NCBI GenBank assembly: GCA_021292105.1
Contig: CM037861.1
Coordinates: forward strand, 26,591,110-26,655,109
Source of the DNA: Anadara kagoshimensis
Taxonomy: Eukaryota; Mollusca; Bivalvia; Arcoida; Arcidae
DNA: 64,000 nt
Direction of reading: 5' to 3'
Under the pieces are notes generated by a model, which was not told the DNA's origin, did not search any database, and saw only the letters and a program-made list of their open reading frames with translations. Position 1 is the first letter of the stretch, and every line of letters starts with the position of its first letter. A program made the position numbers and the translations under genes. Shown one piece after another: positions 1-14,500 of this stretch.

Positions 1-504
1 TAAATCTATATCCTGATTTTAGTTCCAACGTTATTGTTCTAAACTAAAGAAGATTTGTCATTTAGCCTCCTGTTCTTTATTTCAAACAAAATAATCATAT
101 TCACTAATAATTAAAAAAATAATAATAATAAACAGAAACGGTATTAACTATTGCGATTGATTATATCATCAAATTGGCTTTGTAGTGACTTGCTTAAAAT
201 TCCGAACTCAGTTTATACAATATATGTATACAAAAATTCTTCTAATTATTCAGCATTTACACTAGAAAATAAAAGGAAGAAAACTGACAAAATGGATGTC
301 GTGGTCTGATAAAAGACAAGATACAGTAGTGTATTATTTTTTTTAATTGAGTAAATTTATAGATTTGAATTAGCAGTCAATTTGTGTTTAATTAAAATCT
401 TCATTCAATTTTTCTTCTTTTATTGAATCTTTCATGTCATCATTATAAAACACTGCCGGTATGTCTGTCATTAAATATTACCTGTTGCCTGTAGGATTTA
501 CAAA
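1..504. other. AT-rich DNA at the left edge, inside or beyond EXOC7
   Basis: No EXOC7 exon 9 could be found in 1-2599, so this is probably EXOC7 intron 8. The wider stretch also has a poly-T run (1477-1495) and A/T-rich microsatellites (1690-1840, including (AAT)n). Confidence 0.5.
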
Positions 505-1086
505 GCTTTATTGACAACCGCGAGTATCTATGAACGATCTACCGGATGTTTACATAAGGTAGTATTACTCGCAATCATCGGAACTCTTCTGTGTACTCGC
601 GTGTACACCGACAAGAATTACTTCCCTTTTATTGTCCCCCGATCGGGCGATCCCCCGTTTCGGGCTGATCCCAGACCTGTTATGTCCTGCTGGCTCATTT
701 GGCCATGTTGTTTTCTATAGCAATGTGCAATCCGTTGTACGTTTGTATATTAGCAAGGATTATCATAAGTTACAAGCGTTTGTGTGACCTGCATAACACA
801 GACGGGGTTCCTGTGTATATGAGCAGGGGCTATAAACAAACTGTATACAACACTAGCAGCCAAGGTGTACCAAATTACATTGTTTACATGATCATCTTTT
901 GGCTAAAAACGATGTTTACATGATCATCTCCTGGTTATAAAACAATCTTTTCAGTACAAAAAATAAATTTTCGGTCACAGCCTCTGTATTTATAGATCGC
1001 CGTTTGGCGAGTGCATCAGAAATTTACTAGCCATATCTGATTTTTAGTCGCATATGCGAGTAATTTACTCGCTACTTGGAGCCCTG
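505..1086. repeat. GC-richer insert with a hAT-like terminus
   Basis: This block is markedly less AT-rich than its surroundings. Its right edge, read on the minus strand, is CAGGGCTCCAAGTAGCGAGT then AAATTACTCGC, a start typical of hAT elements. A matching left end was not found. GTTTACATGATCATCT occurs twice (about 881 and 913). A short open stretch at 511-720 is not protein-like. Confidence 0.35.
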
Positions 1087-2284
1087 CATATAAATATCTC
1101 AAATAAAAAAGTTCAGAAATATTATCTTTATAGCTATAAAATCCTTTAAATATGAAATATCATATAACAGTGCATTCAATACAACACAAACATTTGTTTT
1201 CCTTTTTGCCACATTTTTAGGAAATTTTATTTTGTTCGGTGGAAAAATGCAAAAGCATACTTGAAATGAAAAAAAAACTTTTTCTTAGTATTATGTGTGA
1301 ATTTGGTATGGTTCATAAATCTGTGAAATAATTCAATAGCTAATTTAATGAAATAATTTTATTCAGATTTTGAAATTTTGTTATTGATGATCAGCAGCGT
1401 CCCACATAATAACCCATAATGTTTGTGACAATGTGTGAGGAACTTTTATTTCTACTAATATGGAATTGCATCAGGTTTTTTTTTTTTTTTTTTTTATTAA
1501 ATGCAGCCAGAATTTTACTGAACAAACCACAAAATCCAGAAAAACCTCAAAATGTAACATAAATGCTTAAAGATTTGAGCTGGAATAACCTGGAACATTA
1601 GAGAATCTTATCAGTTATTACGATAATTGTTTTTTTAAGTTTTTTATTACATAAAAAATAAGTAATACATCTCAACAATAAATTTGCATATAATAAATAA
1701 AAAAATTAAAAATAAATAAATATTTATAATAAATAAAAAAATAATAATAAATACAAAAGTTAACTATGACATACAAATACATACGTATACCTGTGGATTA
1801 AATAATAATACATGTAATAATAATAATAATAATAATAATGGGATATCTGATTAATATGGTAAGTTGACAATTTATATTAAACCCATGTTTGCAATATAAT
1901 CAAGTTCAGAATAAACATGACTGGACATTGATCATGTTGTATACTGCAAAGCTCATTAATCTCTATACATTTAAAGACTGCTAATAGTTCATCCATTTCA
2001 AATAATAAGTATTGATACATGCATATTATATACACAGTGTGTATGTACAACCCTCCATATTAGGTCAAGTCCTTTTTTTAGTAGTTGTATCATACAAGTC
2101 GCACTTGTGTATATGATATTTTTATCTAACATTTCTAACTAGGTTATTTAAACTAATAAAAAACAACACTTTAAGTGAAAAAAATTATATTTTACCACAG
2201 AAACAACATTGAACTATGTTATGACCTACGGTATGTTCTGTAGTAATGACATCATTATTTACATTTGACAAATCACAGATTCCC

Positions 2285-2368
2285 TGATGACGTCACAATG
2301 AAAAATCCGACTAAAAGTGCATGTGTACTTTACCGCCAATGTTGTATCACCACAGTGTGGTGATACAA
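2285..2368. repeat. Repeat with GTATCAC palindrome and TGACGTCA site (copy 1)
   Basis: TGACGTCA lies at 2287-2294. A perfect 27-nt palindrome at 2342-2368 has 13-bp arms TTGTATCACCACA around one G. Confidence 0.5.
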
Positions 2369-2599
2369 GATTCTTTATCATGCATGTTCAATAAAACTTG
2401 TATTTTGTCAGATCAGATATAAAAACTAGTCATGTGTTAGATAAATGTAAATGTATGATTAGAAAGAAACCCTTAAGAATACACATGTTAAGGAAACTCT
2501 AATTATATTTCTAGTTTCAATTAAAATGTGAAATTTTAATTTCAGAAATCAAAATTAACAATAATTTTTCAAATGTATCAGGAAATAATAAATACTTAC

Positions 2600-5500
2600 G
2601 CAATCTTCTTCATACTTTTTCTCACTGGGGTATCTTTTGCACCTCTGAACTTTCCAATCTGAAAGAATATGTGTGAATATATATTTTTTAAAAAGAAGTT
2701 AATAATTAATGCATTTTTTAACTTAACATTCATACATAATGTAGTTGCCTGAGGACTGCATGTATATAATATATATATTTATGTAAAAGACTCAAGTAAT
2801 CTAAATAATTGTAGTTGCTCATCTAGTAAGCCTCTGTCTTAAATATGGAGTTCCTCGCCACAAGTGATTTAATGCTTTTTAATGTAATGTATGATGAATT
2901 GTGAGACAAAAAAATACATCTAAACAAAACCTTTTCTGTTACATCTGAGAGAGACGCTATATGATGTAATTGATTGAGATTTTATGTCGAAGTGAAGAAT
3001 ATTTGAATTATATTGTGAGAAAACCAGCTATAGGTGAAGTGCCATTAATTGTAACCTTTGCACTGTACTCAGGGACACAGGACATCAGTTTTTAAGGTCT
3101 ACTCCGATTGATCCATGACTTTTTACTTGTTCATTGAAATATTTCATTCACAATAATATGGTGGCATAAAAATCATATGTGATAATATACAAACCGGAGC
3201 TGGAGATTGCTGGCCTGGAAATAGTCCAGAACTGGCACTACTGGAACTGGATGACTTCATGTGTTCTTTTAAACTGAAGTTCAAAATACATGTACTGGTA
3301 ATGCACTTGACTAAATCCTGATATATATAACATTTATTTATAATTTTGCAGGTTTTTTTATCTTTTTTATTTAAGTTTTATTTTATCTACTTATTGTTTT
3401 TTTTTGGTTTTTTTTTTTTTTTTTTTTTTGAGGTTTTTTGGGTTTTTTTTATTATTGCTTTGTAGTGTAATTCATAAATGTATGGTAGAAGTCTGATAAT
3501 TAAAACACAATTTTCTTAATATTCACTAAAAATAGTTTGGTATAATATTAATAGCATAATAATTCAATTCTCCTTTGTTTCAAGGATTTTCATTGGTCAT
3601 ATTTTTCTGTTATGTATGCATAAATGGATTGGCTCTCAATGGCGCCATCTTATTATGGATGATGCACAGAGGCATTTGAATTCCTATGCCATAGTGATGC
3701 TATATTTTCTTGCTACGGCAATATTGACATTGTTATTTAAATTGTTGATTTGTTGTTGAAAATTTTTTGATAAATTGAATTATAAGAAATGAAGTTAATT
3801 TTTCTTTTTGTTATGAAAGTATGAAAGAATTGGACATTGTACACATATAATAATTCGCTATGCAAATTATTCAGTGTGCAAAGTGTCCAATTCTTTCATA
3901 CTTCCATAACAAAAAGAAAAATTAACTTCATTCCTATAATGAAATAAAAAAGATTCAAACTAAAATTTGGCAAACCATTAAAATGTCTAAGAATACATAC
4001 TGGTACTATTAGAAGCACACTTCATTATGCAAGAGTATAATCATTAACTCAAATTCATTAAAAGTTTAACATTTCTAGGAAGTCACATACCCTTGTAATG
4101 AACGATGAAGCATATCTGCTCTAAGTTTCTGATAATCTTTAAGGAATTCAGTTGTGTTACCCTTAGTAACCAGCCACTTAGCAATCTCCCCTAGATCAGA
4201 CACAACTTTCTCAGGTAAATGTTCCAATACGTCTGGTTCATCATGCTGTAATTCTGAAAAAAAAAAATAAAAAATAAAATAAAAATAAATCGTTTTGTTA
4301 TACAGCGCAAGTGCAAGGAGTAAATAAAAAATATACAATGTGTAATATTTTACATAGATAAACTGTTTGTTAAATTAACCTGTATAAAAAAAATACTGGT
4401 AACTGTCTAAAGCAAACATTCACATACCAATGATCTTTTTCAGTTTGAATGCAGTCAAACCTGTCTATAAAGGTCATCTAAGGATAGCAGTAAAAGTGGT
4501 CTTAATAGGCAGGTGGCCCTTATATAGAAGTTCAAATAAAATGAATAAAGAACAAATGGGATCAAATTTTACTGGTTTTAAAAGCCTTTTTGCTATGATT
4601 TGACTGGATGAGCTTGACCTTCAACATAGAAAATCCCATGTGGTTCATGACACATTCTCTTATGCTGGTTTCCACTTGTACCAAGTTTATGTACCAAGTT
4701 TATATTCATTTAGATATGCATGGGGAAAGGGAGCAGACATCACAGTGTTACAGACTGATGGACTGACAAAATGACTGATGGACAAGTCAAAAACATTATA
4801 CCTTCCACAACTTTGTTGCAGGGGGTATAACTTGGCTGACATCAACACCTTTGTCTCACGTCTGTTCCTTAAACATTCCACCATATAAATTGCCATTACA
4901 TTATGCATGCCACTAAACAATATTAGATTAAATGATTATTTGCATGAATTTTGATTGGGTTCTTTATGTCTCTGTCAAGACTATTTCCTTATGTCAAGAT
5001 GTCACCAGTTATGGTTTAGTGGTTGTTATGGTTACATACCTTCATCTGGACCAATCAGATCTAAGATCATTACTGGTGGTACAGGTCGGCCATGTCGACT
5101 TAACATAGTTCTAAACTCCCTCTGTAAAATGTCTTTACCTTCATCATATACTCTCATCTATAAATAAAACATCAAAATACGAATGTAAGCATATTTATTA
5201 GTTTTTGCTTTTCAGGCTGCAACACATTTATGGTATTGGTATACTAATGGGGATCATATCCCTTTTCTGAACTTATTTCTAAAGTTTTTGGAAGTATGTG
5301 TAAGTGATAAAAACACTTTTTGCCGTCACTGTATTATGTTACATATTATACCAGTTTTAATTTTACAGCACTAGACGCCTGTTTCAGAATACAATTCCTA
5401 ATTATTAGTGCTTGGACCAAAATTATGAAACCAAAATTGTTTTCAAGATGTTGAAAAGATACCCAAAGGACTATATATATTTTACCAAATTAAGCTAAGG

Positions 5501-8500
5501 AAATACTTTGCATGGGGGAGTATATTTTAGTTTTTAAGGAATTTCAAATTTTACCTAGCACCAAATTTACATGTATACAATACTCAATAGTATATTTCTG
5601 ACAATAATACACAATTATTGCATACAGGGTTTCTGATAACCTCAGCCACCAGCAGAGATACCAAGAACTTCATTTGGTAGAGCATTCATAATGTGTGTTT
5701 TATCAACTTGCATGTTTTTCTCAAAATGCACTACTCAAGTTGTAGTAAAAGGTGGTGCTCTTGGATAACCAATGATATGTGACATGTAGTGACCTTACTA
5801 TTTGAGGCACACATGCTGAAGAAGAGGAAGCCAAAACCTAGTAGATATTGAGGTAAGCAGGTAGTATCAGTACTCTACCAAAATGCCATAAAATTAAAAC
5901 GTCTGAAAGTTAATAGCCATGAAAACATTTTAAGTTTACATTACTGGTTATTAGTATAATTACATAACCAAATATCAAATAATTTACAATAAATAACTTA
6001 CTACATCAGTCAGGTCTAGACTAGCTGGGTTGTGTTTGTTAAAGTAATTGTGTGCTTGTAAGAGTCTGTCCATATGTCCTAAATATTTCTCCAATCCACC
6101 TGCTGATGGTCTGTGAAATAGAGCAAAGAAAAACATATATATACTGTTATAAATACATGTACAATGGTAAAAATAAAGGAATAAATTAATGTAAATGGAC
6201 CTGGTTTATTTAATTGCTAGAGTGGGCTAATCAAAAACAAACATACTGGTCAATGGTTGACTCACAATCCTAAAAGCAAAGTAAAAGTTTTGAATACTGG
6301 CAATTTATGTTAGATACTTGAAGTTCCATCAGGGAAGTGAGGTCAGGTACTTAAGAAGGGAAATCACCTTCTGTTTAGCTAGCTACACCAACAAAGTTAT
6401 TTGCAAAAGAATGTATTAAATTAACTTCATTGAAGACTTTCCTGTGACTGATTAAATGTACACCTTCAATAAAACCAGACAGTAATGCAAAAATGTTAAT
6501 CTTAAGAGAAATATCCTTCAAGCATTTGATTTAAAGAAAAATATTGGAATACAGTAAGATTATGCAAACTAAATGCATGCGGACATTCACTGAAGGCAGT
6601 ACATGTATATACTGTGATGGGGAAAATTTTTGCATGGTGAAAATTGTGCAATTTCTAATTTCTGGCATTTCGTGTGGGTGTAATTTTTGTGTTACCAATA
6701 TAAGTGGGTGTACATGTATATTCTATATATTAACCTGTAGGGTAGAGATATTAGTGTCGGTAAAATTTTCGTGATAATTTCTTCAGCGTGAAGTAAGCAA
6801 AAATTTTATCCATGCGAAAATTTCCCTCTTTACAGTATGTATTCGTACTAAATTGTGGAAAACAATATCACTAATCATTCAAGAAAACATAAAAAAACAA
6901 TGTAAAGAAACAAATGCCATAAATATAAATATAATTTACCCTTCCACAATGCTTGATTCAACTTCCTTAGCAACATGAAAATATCCCAGGACATTGTCCA
7001 ATGTAAATAATGTTTTTTCTATGTCTGTAAGTAGTTAAGGTTTATAATAGAACAGGTAAAACTAAATTTAAATCACATAAAAACCAGTTATTAGTTTCAG
7101 ATTTCAAATTTTGTTATAAAAACGGTCTTTCAGCCAAGGTCTAGTTTCTTAGTACACACTACAACTAGGTTTCCACAAAATATACAATTGTAGGCAGCTA
7201 AATTTCCATAATTTGTAAAATTACAGTATGGTAAACGTATTTAAGAATTTTTTCCACAAATTCGCTTAAATAGGTTACTTTTTGAATGAATTTCTCAAGA
7301 ATTAAAGGCCAATGCTTCCAAGAATGGAAACCTTCAAAGACAATACTTTTTAGGTTTGTCTAACAATCCATCACACATTCATGAGTAATTTGACAAAGGA
7401 TACTCTCTTGACGTCTTCTTAACATTTCTGTTTCATTATAAACTGGTTCCACTGTACTTTCTAACTTCTTAAGACGATTCTCAAAACTGTTCAATATAGT
7501 CAGCATATTCTGTGTATTGGTGTTACTTTTATTCATGGCATCTTTTAACATGGAAAGGTTATTCTTTTCCTAAAAATAAAAAAAAATTATTTTGTTACAC
7601 CGTTCTGTACAATGGCAATAATTTTTATGTTCTATATCTCTTTTGGACAATTTAATCTTCATATATTTACAATATTACTGTATCTCTCTTCAATGAAACA
7701 TTCAGAAGCAATTATATTGCAATTTCCATTGAAAGACAATGGGGATAATGACCTTGATGCGTAATTATTTTTCTCGCAAGACAACATCATGTCTCCCACA
7801 GGATGACATTATGTGATTGTCTTTGATTATGACGTCACTTAAGGTTACCTGGTTATGCGTGATACACCGACTTCACATAGAATAAACTTCATCTCGCATG
7901 AGCAGGTATAGAAAAAATAGTGAAGAGTTGAAACAAATATGGGTACAAAATATTTATTGAAAGAAAAAATTGTAAATATAAGAAATGTCATTCTACTTAT
8001 GATATTTCAAGAGGTAATGCAAGATAGTGTGGTGCATGTCAAATTCAAAATGAAGGGCATTACCTCTTAAAATACCATGAGCAGAATGTCATTTAAATAT
8101 GTCATTTCATAAAATTGTCATATTTTAACAAGACCTGTTTACAGAGCACTAAATACCTCAATGCACATCTAATCTATCAAAACACTTATCCGTAGGTTTC
8201 AGATGCTCATGATAGAGGTGTAATTTTACCTCTTCAAATCAAATCTCTACCAAAGGAACATGTAGCTTGTGTGAATACCTAGTGCATGAAAACACTTTGT
8301 ATACTGATACATCTACACACTAGTTTATGCCATGTACAATAATCTTGGTCCCGTTTCACAGTCAATCCTTAACTTAATTCTGGCAACTTTTTTAGTACTG
8401 CAAATAAAAAGTGTCTTAAAAATGGAAATAATAAGAATGTGGGTGTCCATCATGGACAAGAGGTCTAATGGATTTGAATGGTCACATGAGGACATGAAGA

Positions 8501-11500
8501 ATCATAATTACAAATGTTGATTATGCATTTCCATACTGTGTCAGGCTTATTAATGCACAGGTGTGATATTTCAACCATCTAAGCCTTTGTTTTGAGAACA
8601 GAAGCTGATTAACTTTTTTTTGAAACCACAATGACCTCGAATGCAGGTCAAAGTCATCCAACTTCATAAAATTTGATAGGTCTACAAGCACTGGTGCTAA
8701 GTTAAACTTCTAGTCCCCTCAGTTCAGGTAACTGTGAACTTAAATGAGAATTGAGGTCAATCAATTTAAAAACTTTGTAGAACTTTATTCTTTGATGTTT
8801 TAGGACTTTCAGTTCATGACAAAATGATGCTTAAAGGTTTTACGTCACTGTGACTTTAAATGCAGGCAAAGGTCAACCAGTTAAACTTTACAATCTTGAT
8901 ACAGGACTTCCTTACCCCCAGTGGGTGTTTTTACCTAAAACAGAATAAATTCTCCTGTTTGGGGTAAAAAATGTCTGGAATTTTTAAAAAGGGTTCATGC
9001 GTTTTGATTTTCAACATTTTTGTTGCAAAATCTGATTTCATCATAGAATCCAATTTTGGTTTGATAAAAATTCTAATTAATTTTGTTGAAAATGTGTACT
9101 TTGAACATTTACTTTTTTTGCAAAATTAAATCATCAAACTTAACATTTTCAACTAAGAATTTGATGTTTCTGGTTTTAAAATATTTCACAACTTTTTGCT
9201 ATTTAGTTCCATTTGGAACGATTCTTGGGTTAAAATCATATGGAAATAGTGAAAAGTTACAATCGGCTGTAACACAAAAATTCAGTAAATTAGGATTGGC
9301 AACCAGTAGGTAATTTTTGTGATTTGCACTTATGTTCAAAGGACTGTAATATCCCAAAGAATATGAGCTAACCAACTCGGATTAATGATAAGCACATCTT
9401 CTATCAATATTAATGCTTTGCTTTCGTGAAATAATGTTTCATACTTTTGGAGGATTACTCCAGACACATGGACAGCAGTTTAAATACCCTCTTCTTTTTT
9501 TTTGAGAGGTGGGGGGTTAAAAAATTAATGAAAAACAACTATACACAATGACAGGCTTAAGATCATGATGGATTTTTCCATGCTGTGGGGAGGGTAACAT
9601 CAGCTTTTCTTTATAAACTTCATACAGTCTGGTTAAAAAAATAACAACAATTCAAAATAAAGTAAAATAAGCATTTATTTTTATGAAACAAACAACTTGA
9701 ATCATCAGAATACATAACATTTAAATGAGTATGGTCATAATTGATGTCTGAGTAACAAACTGTATACACTCCCTATTATATTATACAAAATGTATACAAA
9801 AACAATATTTTGACATTAAGAAACATACTCAAATTTAACTTTTAAACCTTTGCAGTTTCACTATTTAGATAAAGGGAATTGCTAAGGTACTACAGAGGTC
9901 CCAATATTTATATTTTTGACCATGACCATAAATGATGATACATGTCTCATCAGCATTAGAACCTAAAATTTCTCTTTATTTGACTGGAATATGATATTTT
10001 ATAGTTTTTGTTCACAGAAATGTTGTGCCAAATGATGTGCCAACTAGATATTTCTGAAGGACAACTTATAAAGCAATATCTAGTAGGAGCTAGGTCTCAA
10101 GAGCTTTCACAGTTTTTCTGTATAAAAAGATAGTTTCAATTTTCTAACGCTCAGCAGCAAACATGATACTTTCATGATACTTTTTTGATGCAAATTGAAA
10201 TTACATGGATTTAATATCTATATACATTGTACATTGGTTTGTTTATAAAGAATCAGAATTTAAGGCCTTACAAGCACATTACAATCCCCACTTCTTGGAA
10301 TATTTGTTCAAAAGCAATATTAATACATGTATATTTATAAGCAAAGTAGAAAACATAAAAGCACTAAGTTCAACAACATTTTTTAACAAATTACATTTGT
10401 AACAATTTTAAGTTTTTTTAAAGTTTAACTGGTTACAGTCCTTGACCTTATTTCTTTGTATAAAAAGCACTATAGAGTAACAAAATCACACAAATTAATT
10501 CATGATCATGGCCATGTTCTTATCGTCAACAATATCTTGCATCTGTTGTATTAGAAGGTCTATAGCTCTATCAGTCTCCTCTTGATCAACATCATCACCC
10601 AGTATCTTCATATCTGAACTTGTAGGAAACAAACTAACACGGAAGTTTTCACAGCCACTGAAATAGAAATAAAGTTATATTTTACTTATAAGAGTTAAGT
10701 AGTGATGTTTAACATCCCAGTCAAAAATATTTCACTTATATTCAGACATCGCCAACTATAGGCAAAGGTACAGAAATTTTGCAAGGACATGGGACCTCGT
10801 TTATTTTGAGTTCTTTCAAGTCTTGGGTCAGACCTGGTTGGGTTCCAGTATACCTTAGTTTTTTAGGCATTTCAAATTTTAAATAAGTTAGAAATTTAAA
10901 TCACAAGTATCAGCTATAGGAATAGGATAATTTTACAAGAAAATGTGTGCAGATACCATTTGGTACATGTAAAGTACCATTTGTGAAACTCTGCATTTAA
11001 CTTGGTGTGAATAAAGAATTGAGTTTGTTTTTAACTTTAAGGTAAACTCCTAAGAAGAAAATGACTGATACTTGTGATTTACTTCATTCAGCTTATGTTA
11101 CCGAGTTAATACTTGACTCTGTAGTTTCACAAAAATGGTACATTACATGTTTAAGTTATACTTGAACTATAAATTCAAAAAATGTGTTCAAATGATTTTT
11201 AAATCAGTCAATTTCTTGCAAGTACTGAATTTATTGCTCAATGTTCAACCAAAAAATATCTCCACCCCAATCGATTTAATCTTTTAATTTATATCTTTTT
11301 TATGTAAAATAAATTACAAAGAAATGAATGTTCTGTTACATACATTAATATTAATCTGGACTAATGTGCATTAAACACAATTTATCACAATGGGATAAGT
11401 ACCTTGATTCATGATATCCAATAATTTTCTGTCCCTCTGGTTTTCTCTTCTTTCCAGATTCATGTCTGTTACAAAATTCTGAAATTATAGAATTATAGAA

Positions 11501-14500
11501 GATTATCTGACAATGTGCATAAGAATTACAATAATCTTAAGATGATTAGCAGATCATTGGTATGTGTACATCTGGATAACTTTATAGTCTATTGAATAAA
11601 TTCAAGGATTTTATTTCCAAGAATAAAATTACTGTTACTTTATTCAGTAACATGAATAATGGTACTGAATAAATTTTCTACTCTGTAGCTTCCCTACATG
11701 GTTTAATTACATGTATAAGTGACACATATATTATAACTTTGAAACGTGTTCAGCTGAATTTCAAAATCTTACAAATGAGGAAAATCTGGAATCAGTCAAG
11801 GATTGAACTGAGGTCTATCAATGTTGAAACTGTGGCTTCATTTAAAATTACATCCAAGTACCTGTCATGAGCAACAGTTAGCAACTGGGTGTACCTAATT
11901 CGGCGAGATATGGTTAACACAACTGCACTATGCATTTAATAGTTAGTAACTAGGTGCCCTTAGTCCATATGTAAATTGTAAGCAGAAAAATGAATATAAT
12001 TTGGTATATATTTCGAGCCTTTTGAACATGATTTAACAGGAAAAACAAAATACATTCTCCCATATCCGACAAGAAAATCCATCATTTTTAAAGGGTAACA
12101 TTTTTCTGTCTAGCTTTTATGTAACGACATCATTCTTTCTCTTTTTTTTCCAGACCCCGGCAAGCCTTTTTCTGGAAAATATAGAATCTCACCCCTCCAG
12201 GTGAGATTTCTATGTCTCCACTACAAAACAAGTAGAAGAACAATAATAAACATTTACCATTAGTGAAGACAAGTTTTCTTCTTGCTGTAGTACATTTATC
12301 TGTCTGCTCATCGTCTGCTTCAGACTCTGGGGATATCGGAGAGTGTAGATTACTTAAAAACTCAATTATAGGCGTATCAATCAAGTGACAGCTCATACCA
12401 GTATCTATAAATAAACAAATACACTAACATTATTTTCTATCATTACCTCAGAATTCTATAAAATGCATTGTTATAAGGCAAATGTTATTACCACATATAT
12501 TTTTATACCCGATGCATTTTACCGAATCATTAGTCTTTTAAACTGTATAATACATATAATATGAGATAAGCACTCTCCTGATACAAATTTTAATCAAAAA
12601 CAAACAACACCATCCATGTCCAAATTGCAATCCCAACACATTTAGTAAAATGTTTAAACTTTGAAACAGGCAATTAAAGTTAAACAATATACATTTAAGT
12701 TATATCTGCCTGAAATACAGTTAAACCTGCCTTAAAGACCACCTCTGTATAAGGGCAACCTGCTTTTAAAGGCCAGTAAAATATTATCCCAATGGCTCTT
12801 TATCCATGCTATGTGAACCAATATATAAGGGCCACCTATAATGTACAACTACCCGGTACTTTTTCTGGTTCTCTTGGTGGTCTTTATAAGCAAGTTTGAC
12901 TGTATCACAGTCACAAAGATCATCCATTTTCTAACAAGAACTTTAGTATATACAAAATAAGAAGTTTTGTCAAAAAAGGTTCAAGAAATGAGAAGTATAG
13001 AATCTGTTGCAAGTGCAGGAAGAATAAAATAAAATTAAGAAGTATTCAAGTTAAATATTGACATATATCAATCAAAATTAACTAGACCTTAATCAACTAC
13101 AGTAAATTACAACATAGCAGTTTGTTTTAATTTCCATAATTTTGAAGCAAAAAAATGCAAAATTAATTAAATTTAAAACCAATTTTTAGTTTCAAGTAGT
13201 CTGATTAAACTTTTTTTGAAACATTTTTAAAGTATAAAATGAAATAAATTCTAATTTCTAAATTTAAAAAATCAAAAATTCTAAATCAAGTCATTATTAT
13301 GAAAGATATCATTTTATTGTAAAATTTTGAAATTAAACAGTTCCTTTTTTCAACATAGAAAATACAAAATGTATATCCATAAAATGGTTGGAATTAATTT
13401 TTTAAATGGAAATCAATTATATTCGACTACATTTTTACTGTCATATTTTTTGCTTTAGTTTTTAAATTTATAATCAAAAAGAATATGTAGACAAGTTAAA
13501 TCAATATATTTAAAATTTACCTTATTTGTATTAAAATTTATATTTTTAAATTTGAATTTTGATATCATAAACAGAGGTTTTGTCAAAGAAAATTGACATA
13601 ATTAAGATTTATAAACATTTTGACTTTATTTCTACTGATAAAAATTGATAAATCAATAATAAAAGAGCCAAGAAATTGGCAATAGTAAGAAAAAAAGAAA
13701 GAAAAAGATGATTACCTTTATTAGACTGGTATGTCATGTTGTCATAATCTGTGATGGCATCTACAAAATCTTGTTGATCTTCTGTGTCAAATATCCCCAT
13801 TTCTTCTAGATCCATTTTTGTAAGTAATGTTAAACTAAGAATACTACAATATCCATGCCGTTCAAAATGGTATTTAAGGTTGTCTAAATCGTAATAACTA
13901 AAAAATTCACTAAAGGTTCTAGGAAGAGACATCTTTGTTGTGATGTGGTGTATACACTTTTGCAAAAATCTTAATTTTTCTCTGAAAATATGTCCCAAAA
14001 CCAAGGAAGCCATGGGCTCTTGTCAACACTTTACAGCTTGGACAATTCTCTGCTGGATTGGTCACCATTAACCACAGACAATCCTGATTGGATTAACGTA
14101 CTCAGTGCTCTTAGCTGCTAATTAAAATATGGGCTTGGGTACTTCTTTCAATAACATTACAAAGAGCGATTATGCAAACTACTTCATGGTACTTGTTTGA
14201 TGTTTACAAATCCATTTTTGAAACAGACACATAAAGATCACATAAGGATGTAATGAAAACATTTATATTTATTTAAGTATATGCACATATAATCTTTGCC
14301 TGCTTTGTAACAATTTTATCAATTGTTAAAATAATATCATAATTGGGATCTATTTTAAACAATATTTTAAGAATTGCTATTTAAATAGCAGTATTAATCA
14401 CTTTTGAAATTAAAATAACAATAAACTTTACATTTGATGTGCTATTTTCATCAATAAATTCATTCTATTAATTGCAAACAAATAAAACAAACAATTTGTA

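Noticed and set aside
12130-12257. Continuation of SAM-gene exon 2
   Set aside because: This is intron read-through beyond a good donor (GTAAATG); the spliced frame closes properly without it.
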